This document shows positions 1 to 6,011 of a stretch of 12,557 bases of DNA, piece by piece. The translations under genes were made by a program, and so were the position numbers. Every line of letters begins with the position of its first letter. Within the stretch, counting starts at the first letter, position 1. The stretch spans positions 1 through 12,557 of the forward strand of contig JALOPY010000126.1 of NCBI GenBank assembly GCA_025453735.1, given 5' to 3'. The DNA is from a bacterium (GTDB lineage Bacteria > Zhuqueibacterota > Zhuqueibacteria > Thermofontimicrobiales > Thermofontimicrobiaceae). Below the pieces are notes generated by a model that did not search any database, had not been told where the DNA came from, and saw only the letters and a list, made by a program, of their open reading frames with translations.

Positions 1-2032
1 CGGCGATCCTGTGACTGCCTCCGGCTGGATTGATGCCAATACTTCAGATCGACGTCTTTTATTGGTATCTGGTCCGTTTACCATGGCGTTTGGTGACACG
101 ACTGAAGTCGTTGTCGCAGTGTTGGGCGCGCTGGGTTCTGATCGTCTCTCCAGTGTTTCGGTGTTGAAGTTTTATGACCGGTTCGCGCAGGAAGCCTTTA
201 ATGTGTTGTTCGAACTGCCCAAAGCGCCACCATCACCGAAGATGATTGCCACCGAAATGGATGGCAAAATATTCCTGAACTGGGGATATGATGCAGCAAG
301 CGTTTCCGCAGTTGAAAATTTTGACGACAAAGGCTTCGTATTCGAAGGGTATAATGTCTATCAAGTACCCACCGCTGGCGCGGCTGTCAGCCAGGGTATC
401 AAGCTAGCGACGTATGATGCTGTCAATGAAGTGACATCCATTACGCAAGAATCATTCGATCTCGCATCGGGATTGGTGCTTAATCTGCCCGTGCAGCTTG
501 GCAAGAACAGTGGCATCTCCCGGTCGCTGTATGTTGATTTCGATCGCTTTCGCCAAAAGCCGCTGGCCAATGGTCGAACCTATTACTTTGCGATAACTGC
601 TTATAGCTTCAATCCAGATCCGGAAGCTACAATTAAATCGTTGGAAAGTACGTTGTCCGTTGTGTCAGTCGTCCCGCAGACAGCAAAGCCGGGCGTTCGT
701 TTTGCGATTGCTTCAGGCGATACCATCGATGTCACCCATAACGGTCCCAGCGATGGGAGCGTGGTAGCACTCGCGCTCGACCCTGCCAAGATGACTGGCG
801 ATGATTACAAAGTCACCTTCGGTGAATTAGATGGTGAACCGATCTGGAATCTGTTCAATGTAACTCAAAATAAAAATGTTTTGACTAATCAAACCAACCA
901 GAGCGGTGATGCCAATTATCTCATTACTGATGGGATTCAGGTGATCGTTGCTGGTCCGCCCGCGGGCCTCAAAGATGAAGGTTATAATTATGTCCCATCT
1001 GGCAACCGCTTTTTAACTGCGTTCAATGACGCTGCCGGCACAGGACCCCTCTGGCACATGGAAGGGTGGGCTGGCTTGTTTGGTTGGGCTGAAAATTTCT
1101 TCGGTACCGCCCTGCCAGCGACCGCTTTAAAGAATGTCGAGATCCGTTTCGCAGCTTGCGATGAATTTGGTGTTCCGCTAGATCTCAATGATCCCAACGT
1201 CTCGATGGCGTATCGGTATATGCGCGGTGTCGGTGCGACTTCCACGCCAGCCAAACCAGAATTTGCACCCTTCATCATCAACAAGGCTGGAGGTTATCCC
1301 TATCAGGATATGCGTCCGGTCTGCTTTGCCGCCTTTGATATGGAAAGCGATCCACCGCGCCGTCTCAACGTCGGCTTCAATGAAAACAACACCACTTCAG
1401 GTTTGGTCAATGGCGCCTGGATGCCCGGACGCTACGATACTGAGGGAGGTATGAATGCCACGCGCGAATTTATGTTTATTTTCGCCAGTGACTATTCCAC
1501 CACGCCTCAGGATCTTTATACGACGAATGACATGCTGAATGGTGTAGTCAACACTGACCTGATGTATGTCGGAGTTCCCAGCCGCCGCGGCGCCCGACTG
1601 CCGCAAGCCGGCGATAAAGTCATCCTCAGCGCCAACCATGTCAATAGCGCTGCCGATGAGTTCACATTCAAAGCTGTTGCGCCGACATACGCACTGGCTG
1701 ATGCTCAGGCAGATATCGAAGAGATCAACGTGTTCCCGAATCCATATTATGGTTTCAACAGTGTGGAGCGGACGACGTTCAATCGCTATGTAACCTTCAG
1801 TCATCTGCCGCAGAAGGCGACCATCCGTGTCTTCTCGCTGGCAGGTATTCAGGTGCAGGCGATTGAAAAAGACGATGCGACCCAATTTGCCACCTGGAAT
1901 TTGCAGAACCAGGAGGGGCTGCCGGTAGCAAGCGGTGTCTATATTGTCTATATCGATTTGCCCGAACTTGGCAAGACGAAAACGTTGAAGATCGCACTGG
2001 TGCGCGAGCAGCAGTTCTTACCGATCTATTAA
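1..2032 (+). CDS. Large secreted protein, 3' part, with C-terminal type IX secretion sorting domain
   Basis: The reading frame is open from base 2 with no stop to the TAA at 2030-2032, so the gene starts outside the window; the GTG at 11 is just an internal valine codon. The last ~100 residues (about 1721-2029) form a typical Por secretion-system C-terminal domain: an Ile-Asn-Val-Phe-Pro-Asn-Pro-Tyr-Tyr opening, a central beta-strand with Ile-Arg-Val-Phe-Ser, then Gly-Leu-Pro-Val-Ala-Ser-Gly-Val-Tyr. In the family this domain directs export through the outer membrane and is usually cleaved. Upstream, around 225-660, lies a fibronectin-III-like stretch (FLNWGY, FEGYNVY, NGRTYYFAITAY). The rest is beta-rich with no catalytic motif I recognise, so the cargo function is unknown; surface or extracellular location is inferred. 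The PorV-family gene lies 96 bases downstream on the same strand and probably shares the transcript. Confidence 0.88.
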   Translation, partial: GDPVTASGWIDANTSDRRLLLVSGPFTMAFGDTTEVVVAVLGALGSDRLSSVSVLKFYDRFAQEAFNVLFELPKAPPSPKMIATEMDGKIFLNWGYDAASVSAVENFDDKGFVFEGYNVYQVPTAGAAVSQGIKLATYDAVNEVTSITQESFDLASGLVLNLPVQLGKNSGISRSLYVDFDRFRQKPLANGRTYYFAITAYSFNPDPEATIKSLESTLSVVSVVPQTAKPGVRFAIASGDTIDVTHNGPSDGSVVALALDPAKMTGDDYKVTFGELDGEPIWNLFNVTQNKNVLTNQTNQSGDANYLITDGIQVIVAGPPAGLKDEGYNYVPSGNRFLTAFNDAAGTGPLWHMEGWAGLFGWAENFFGTALPATALKNVEIRFAACDEFGVPLDLNDPNVSMAYRYMRGVGATSTPAKPEFAPFIINKAGGYPYQDMRPVCFAAFDMESDPPRRLNVGFNENNTTSGLVNGAWMPGRYDTEGGMNATREFMFIFASDYSTTPQDLYTTNDMLNGVVNTDLMYVGVPSRRGARLPQAGDKVILSANHVNSAADEFTFKAVAPTYALADAQADIEEINVFPNPYYGFNSVERTTFNRYVTFSHLPQKATIRVFSLAGIQVQAIEKDDATQFATWNLQNQEGLPVASGVYIVYIDLPELGKTKTLKIALVREQQFLPIY

Positions 2033-2039
2033 AATGGTG

Positions 2040-2064
2040 ATTTAGCGTATTGATCATGCTAAAT
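2040..2064 (+). other. Small intercistronic hairpin
   Basis: A 7-bp perfect inverted repeat (ATTTAGC at 2040-2046 and GCTAAAT at 2058-2064) surrounds an 11-nt loop that contains the palindrome TGATCA. It sits 8 bases after the stop of the sorted protein and about 65 bases before the PorV-family start. There is no T-run after it, so it is a poor terminator; an mRNA-stability or processing element is possible. The region is AT-rich and chance is a real alternative. Confidence 0.25.
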
Positions 2065-2128
2065 TGCTGCGCTGTGCAAAGCTAATGTAAGAGTGATCAA
2101 AAGAAAATAATTCATAAGGAGAACAATT

Positions 2129-3178
2129 ATGAAGCTCTGTTTTAAACTCATCACATATATGGTTATTCTTACGCTGGTGCTGAGCGCTCAGGTCTTCGCA
2201 GCCGGCTCGAATCGAGCCGGCACCAACGCCGCGTCGGAATTATTGATACCGGTCGGCGCCAGGTACATTGCCATGGGCGGCGCCTCAGCAGCAAGTGTAA
2301 GCGGTCTTGATGCTCTATATTGGAACCCCGCAGGATTAGATAAAATGTCCCACATGGCTGGCGGTCTATTTTCTCACATGACCTATATTGCTGATATTAG
2401 CGTAAGCTATGCCGCAGTCGGTGTTAAATTCGGTGGGATAGGTTCTGTCGGATTAAGCTTTAAAACCTTAGGATTTGGCGATATTGCCATCACCACAGAG
2501 GATGCTCCAGATGGTACCGGTGCGCTGTTTTCACCACAGTTTATGACTGTTGGTCTTTCTTATTCGCGCGCGTTGACCGACCGGGTGTCTATTGGTGCAA
2601 CAGCAAAGATCATCTCTGAAACGATGGATCGCGTTGCTGCAACGGGCTTCGCCTTTGATATTGGTGCGCAATATCAAAACCTGGGTGACATCAATGGATT
2701 GAATATCGGATTAATCATTAAAAATTTAGGTCCTGCTATGACCTACTCAGGCAACGGATTGTTGCGCAAAGCCGATCCATTGGACGTCAGTCGTTCCGCC
2801 TCATACTATCAAGTCGTGGCTGGAGCAGATGAGCTGCCTTCCACAATGGAGCTCGGATTGAGCTATTTAATCAATCTCGGTGAAACCAACAAAATAAGTG
2901 TTGAGTCTCATTTCGTCAATAATAACTTTGACGATGATTTTAATCGGCTTGGCGTAGAGTACAATTTTAACAATCTGGTATTTTTACGTGGTGGTTATGG
3001 CCTGTCCATGAATAACACTGAAGACGTCACCGGTGAAAGTGCCAGCATCTTTGGCTTAACCTTAGGAGCAGGGTTCAAATATAATTTCGGCGGTATAACT
3101 CTCGGCATAGACTATGCCTATCGCGCAGTAAATTATTTTAATGCTAATAACGTGTTTTCACTGGAGCTGTTCTTCTAA
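2129..3178 (+). CDS. PorV/PorQ-family outer-membrane beta-barrel protein
   Basis: A 349-residue protein with a signal peptide (residues 1 to about 24, a hydrophobic core ending QVFA before AGS), so it is exported to the outer membrane. Residues ~34-70 carry the family signature: AASELLIPVG, ARYIAMGGAS, then LYWNPAGL. The remainder is alternating beta-strand sequence (such as GSVGLSFKTLGFG, LGLSYLINLG) ending in Phe-Phe, as outer-membrane barrels do. In Bacteroidota, PorV shuttles type IX substrates from the translocon to the attachment complex; PorQ and related paralogues have associated roles. The start is set by AAGGAG at 2116-2121, 7 bases before ATG. Its position directly behind a gene for a protein with a sorting domain suggests a dedicated cargo/shuttle pair, which is an inference. 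Family assignment is firm; whether it is functionally PorV, PorQ or a porin-like relative is not. Confidence 0.85.
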   Translation: MKLCFKLITYMVILTLVLSAQVFAAGSNRAGTNAASELLIPVGARYIAMGGASAASVSGLDALYWNPAGLDKMSHMAGGLFSHMTYIADISVSYAAVGVKFGGIGSVGLSFKTLGFGDIAITTEDAPDGTGALFSPQFMTVGLSYSRALTDRVSIGATAKIISETMDRVAATGFAFDIGAQYQNLGDINGLNIGLIIKNLGPAMTYSGNGLLRKADPLDVSRSASYYQVVAGADELPSTMELGLSYLINLGETNKISVESHFVNNNFDDDFNRLGVEYNFNNLVFLRGGYGLSMNNTEDVTGESASIFGLTLGAGFKYNFGGITLGIDYAYRAVNYFNANNVFSLELFF

Positions 3179-3207
3179 GGTAACAATCCAAAACACTTAC
3201 TGAATGA

Positions 3208-3241
3208 GAAAGGGTTGAGGACTATGTTCCTCAACCCTTTC
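3208..3241 (+). terminator. Strong intrinsic terminator-like hairpin after the PorV-family gene
   Basis: A 14-bp perfect inverted repeat (3208-3221 with 3228-3241) closes a 6-nt loop (CTATGT). The arms begin with GAAAGGG and end with CCCTTTC. It lies 30 bases after the PorV-family stop codon. The T-tract is only three long, so termination may be partial, but stem length and position fit the end of the cargo-PorV transcript. Confidence 0.65.
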
Positions 3242-3273
3242 AGTTATTGGGAGGCGCGTGTCTTTATCAGGAG

Positions 3274-3301
3274 TTATCAGTAATCAGTAATCAGTAATCA
3301 G
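3274..3301. repeat. Tandem heptamer repeat, TAATCAG x4
   Basis: Four head-to-tail 7-bp units: TTATCAG (one mismatch) at 3274-3280, then three exact TAATCAG units at 3281-3301. It lies in the non-coding gap between the PorV-family terminator and the GWxTD gene. It resembles the short tandemly repeated repetitive sequences found in intergenic DNA of several phyla. No function can be seen. Confidence 0.85.
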
Positions 3302-3307
3302 TTAAGA

Positions 3308-3342
3308 ATTGATAATTGTCAATTGTCAATTGTAAATTGTAA
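3308..3342. repeat. Tandem heptamer repeat, ATTGTMA x5
   Basis: Five head-to-tail 7-bp units: ATTGATA, ATTGTCA, ATTGTCA, ATTGTAA, ATTGTAA at 3308-3342. It starts six bases after the TAATCAG array and has the same period with a different unit. The two central units create CAATTG palindromes, so single-stranded DNA or RNA could fold here. About 127 bases separate it from the GWxTD start codon. Confidence 0.85.
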
Positions 3343-3468
3343 AGAGCCAGAGGTCCATTACTAAAAGCGTTAATTTGAAAAATATCGATAATCCATACAA
3401 CGGCGAATCGATGTGGTGTAATAAGCGCCGAATTAAATTCTGCTTTTCGACTAACAGGGAATTTACCA

Positions 3469-4815
3469 GTGAAAACAAATTCGAATCATAAAAAATATAT
3501 TCTATTTATATTATTTATCCTCTTATCTTTCGGCCAGGCTGCGTACCCAGGCGATCAATTTCGTATCAGCCTGGACCACGCCCAATTTCTCGGCTCAGAA
3601 AACCAATGCTATCTGGAAATTTATTACTCCTTTCCGGAAAATAGTCCCCAATATGCAAAAGATCAGACCAATGAATTTAGCTGTGCCGTCTATTTTACGC
3701 TGAATATTTTCCAGGATGACGCTTTGTGGGCTACCAAACAATGGAAAATAGATAACACCTTGTCGGATACGACGATCCTGGATCAAAGCAAAAAACACCT
3801 GGTGGACTTGATCCGGTATCCTATCGAAGGTGGGCATAACTATTTAATCCATTTATTTGCGAGAGATTATCATAGCGGAAAGATCGATAGCGCCACGGCA
3901 AAACTTGCAGGCAAAAGTTTTGTTGAACGTCAGGCATGCTTAAGTGATCTGATAATCGCAATGAATATTCAACCTTTCAGCGGGACGAGTGATCCAAAAT
4001 TCAGGAAACGGGTTTACGATGTTGTGCCCAATCCAGCTTTGACTTTCGGAAAAGATCTGCATGAATTATTCTACTATTTTGAAATCTATAATATGACTCA
4101 GGCAACTGCAGATAGTCAATACGCCGTTCTCTGGCAGGTTCAAGATTCAACGGGTAATGTTGTCGAAGATAACGCAAGCAGTCTGGTATGGAGAAAGATC
4201 GCCCATGAATCAAGCAAAGAAATTGGGCAGTTCGGCATTTCGGGATTGGACAATGGCAAGTATAACCTCTGGTGCAGTGTTGTAACGCCTTCAGGAAAAC
4301 TAACTGGCAAAACGAGCAGCAAAAACTTTTTCGTGAACAAGCCGATGCAAGAAATTCCCAGTGCGACGCAGTTGATTACTCCGGTTGAACAGCTTTTATT
4401 TCTTGAGGGTCTCAATGAGGAGCAGTTAGATCAGGAGTTTGATCAGATTTATGCGTTAACAACAAAAGAAGCAAGAAAGATTTATGGAAGTTTTGATAAC
4501 TTTGAAGCAAAAAAGAGATTCATTTATAATATTTGGAAAATCAATGTACCAGAAGCTGGGATTTCTGTAGGATATTTTCGAAATAGATTTATGCAATTAA
4601 TTCATGAAGTGGATGAAAAATACAAGACTGCTTTCACTCCGGGCTGGAAATCTGATCGGGGGATCGTCTATTTAAAATATGGCGCTCCATCTGACATTGA
4701 AAGACACCCCAGCGAAGCCGGTGGGAAACCTTATGAGATTTGGAGCTATGAACACATCGAGGGCGGTGTTGTTTTTATTTTTATCGATCGAACTGGATTA
4801 GTCGCTATGAGTTGA
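3469..4815 (+). CDS. GWxTD-domain exported protein, C-terminus lost by frameshift
   Basis: As written it is 448 residues, starting at GTG 3469 after a weak AGGGA site. Residues 1-25 are a signal peptide (basic start, a run of Ile/Leu/Phe, then GQAA). The middle (~30-300) is beta-rich without recognised motifs. The C-terminal part, from about residue 310 (a Leu/Glu-rich helical stretch) onward, is a GWxTD domain: G392-W393-K-S-D396, then RGIVYLKYGAPSDIE and YEIWSY. The function of this domain is not established; it is widespread in FCB and Acidobacteriota exported proteins. The frame ends at TGA 4813-4815, yet homologous residues continue in another frame to 4889 (separate entry). Restoring one base would give 473 residues. 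The next gene lies downstream on the same strand; co-transcription is possible but unproven. Confidence 0.85.
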   Translation: MKTNSNHKKYILFILFILLSFGQAAYPGDQFRISLDHAQFLGSENQCYLEIYYSFPENSPQYAKDQTNEFSCAVYFTLNIFQDDALWATKQWKIDNTLSDTTILDQSKKHLVDLIRYPIEGGHNYLIHLFARDYHSGKIDSATAKLAGKSFVERQACLSDLIIAMNIQPFSGTSDPKFRKRVYDVVPNPALTFGKDLHELFYYFEIYNMTQATADSQYAVLWQVQDSTGNVVEDNASSLVWRKIAHESSKEIGQFGISGLDNGKYNLWCSVVTPSGKLTGKTSSKNFFVNKPMQEIPSATQLITPVEQLLFLEGLNEEQLDQEFDQIYALTTKEARKIYGSFDNFEAKKRFIYNIWKINVPEAGISVGYFRNRFMQLIHEVDEKYKTAFTPGWKSDRGIVYLKYGAPSDIERHPSEAGGKPYEIWSYEHIEGGVVFIFIDRTGLVAMS

Positions 4816-4889
4816 TCCATTCGACGAAACGAGGTGAATTATCGGACGCCAATTGGCAAAGATATATTACTGCTGCGCCCGATAGATAA
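4799..4889 (+). pseudogene. Out-of-frame C-terminal tail of the GWxTD protein
   Basis: After the Arg-Thr-Gly at about 4790-4798, the expected end of a GWxTD domain continues in the reading frame one base back. From TAT 4806 it reads Tyr-Glu-Leu-Ile-His-Ser-Thr-Lys-Arg-Gly-Glu-Leu-Ser-Asp, then an Asn-Trp-Gln-Arg-Tyr motif, ending at TAA 4887-4889. This matches the usual family ending (YELIHST...G...NW) closely. A single missing base near 4798-4802 (for example GGATT for GGATTT) explains it. It is either a sequencing/assembly deletion or a genuine recent frameshift. No slippery heptamer is seen at the site. Confidence 0.75.
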
Positions 4890-5068
4890 GATAAATAGCC
4901 AGTGTCCGTCTGAAGCCTCGCCTTTCGATAAGATCAGGACTCCAAACCAGACACGGGTTCGTTGCAGTCGCTGCCTGCAATTACATGCATTTTCCAGGGG
5001 AGATCAATAAATTTTAACCAGACTCTGAGTAATCACAATAATCTAATTCATAATTTAAGTGAAATGCT

Positions 5069-5836
5069 ATGCGAAAATATATTTTGGTGTTGCTGCTATT
5101 TCTGATTTTTTCTTCTGACTGTCAAAAAAAACAGAAAATATGTCCTGTCTTCTTTCCGGTACAGGAAAAAGCGAAATTGACTTTTGTCAGTTATGTGGCA
5201 AATGCGAAGAACGATATGTTGCATCCGTTCGAGTATTTCGAGCGGCAATATATCTATACAGATACTGTTAATCATCGGGCAATTCATCATTATATCGAGC
5301 GAAATAAGCTATCCGCTTTTTATACTGATGATTTCTGCTCTATTTTTCATCGGATAACAGTTGATTTATCAGCTTATGCAGTGAGTTTTGGATTTCAGTA
5401 TCAAGATTCAGCCTATTTCTCCTATTGGAAACCGGTGATTAAAGTGAACAAAGGAATAGGCACCAGTTGGAACGTGACAGTTGACACTTTATTTTCAGCT
5501 ATGGATCATGATGGGCAGGAGCATTGGTTACGATACAATTTCAATGGAGAGGCAGAATTCAAGGGACAGAGCAAAGTTGTCGTCCCATTCGATCGCTTGA
5601 AACAGTGGGATGTGATGCATGTGCAGTGGAACAAAATTAAATATTTCCTTTATGATCAGACTAATGGCGATTCGCTGTTGCTACAAGAAGGGAACGCGAG
5701 TGATTATTTTGATCCCCAGCTTGGCTTGATTCGATCTGTTTTCGACTATCATATCACATTGAAAGGAAAACCAAAAGAATTCCGAAAAAGCACCCTGGAA
5801 CTGTCGTCCACCTATCTTCCCAAAACTGCAGATTAA
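5069..5836 (+). CDS. Exported, possibly lipid-anchored protein of unknown function (TapB/DUF3108-like pattern)
   Basis: A 255-residue protein. Residues 1-18 are a short basic and very hydrophobic leader ending Phe-Ser-Ser-Asp-Cys19. This looks like a lipoprotein signal, but Asp just before the cysteine is atypical, so lipidation is uncertain. The mature part has few charged runs and many aromatic residues. The pattern GTSWNV (about 131-136), a strand pair with VVVPFDRL (~171-178), then YFDPQLGLIRSVFDY (~212-226) is reminiscent of TapB/DUF3108-type periplasmic proteins, whose endings read 'Y-F-x-P-G-x-G-L-V-R'. This is a weak resemblance, not an identification. The start has only a poor upstream site (AAGTGA). 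The gene lies 179 bases after the restored end of the GWxTD gene and 34 bases before a sorting-domain fragment. Confidence 0.72.
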   Translation: MRKYILVLLLFLIFSSDCQKKQKICPVFFPVQEKAKLTFVSYVANAKNDMLHPFEYFERQYIYTDTVNHRAIHHYIERNKLSAFYTDDFCSIFHRITVDLSAYAVSFGFQYQDSAYFSYWKPVIKVNKGIGTSWNVTVDTLFSAMDHDGQEHWLRYNFNGEAEFKGQSKVVVPFDRLKQWDVMHVQWNKIKYFLYDQTNGDSLLLQEGNASDYFDPQLGLIRSVFDYHITLKGKPKEFRKSTLELSSTYLPKTAD

Positions 5837-5870
5837 ATCGGTTTGACAAATTGGGTTATCATGCGTTTGA

Positions 5871-6011
5871 GCAGCGTTTAATTCAGGCGCTTATTATGAG
5901 AAATCGAATGTATTGACTGCCGGAAAGAATCCCGCTCCTGCTGGCTTGTACCTTTATCGAATGAAAACAGATTTTGGGACGCGTTCCCGGAAAATGATTT
6001 TAATCCGATAG
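5871..6011 (+). pseudogene. Orphan fragment of a type IX secretion C-terminal sorting domain
   Basis: From GCA 5871 to TAG 6009-6011 one frame reads 46 residues with no stop. Its second half is an unmistakable sorting-domain ending: Pro-Ala-Gly-Leu-Tyr-Leu-Tyr-Arg-Met-Lys-Thr-Asp-Phe-Gly, then Arg-Lys-Met-Ile-Leu-Ile-Arg. The first half (Asn-Ser-Gly-Ala-Tyr-Tyr-Glu) fits the preceding strand of the same domain. There is a TGA immediately upstream (5868-5870), no start codon with a ribosome site, and no body of a secreted protein before it. It is best read as the surviving 3' scrap of a deleted or decayed secreted-protein gene. Its last 12 bases overlap the end of the convergent radical SAM gene. 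Confidence 0.7.

Noticed and set aside
11..13. GTG at base 11 as the start of the first gene.
   Set aside because: The frame is open to the window edge, no ribosome site is visible, and the protein has no signal peptide there; the gene simply begins upstream.
1397..1885. 162-codon minus-strand frame inside the sorted protein gene.
   Set aside because: It overlaps a clearly real coding region on the other strand and has no motif or ribosome-site support.
3274..3342. CRISPR array.
   Set aside because: The units are 7 bp with no spacers, so it is a simple tandem repeat.
4813..5012. Possible selenocysteine read-through of the TGA ending the GWxTD gene (the same frame stays open after it to a TAA at about 5010).
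   Set aside because: The homologous GWxTD ending lies in a different frame (to 4889), so the in-frame extension has no family support, and no SECIS-like hairpin was recognised next to the TGA.
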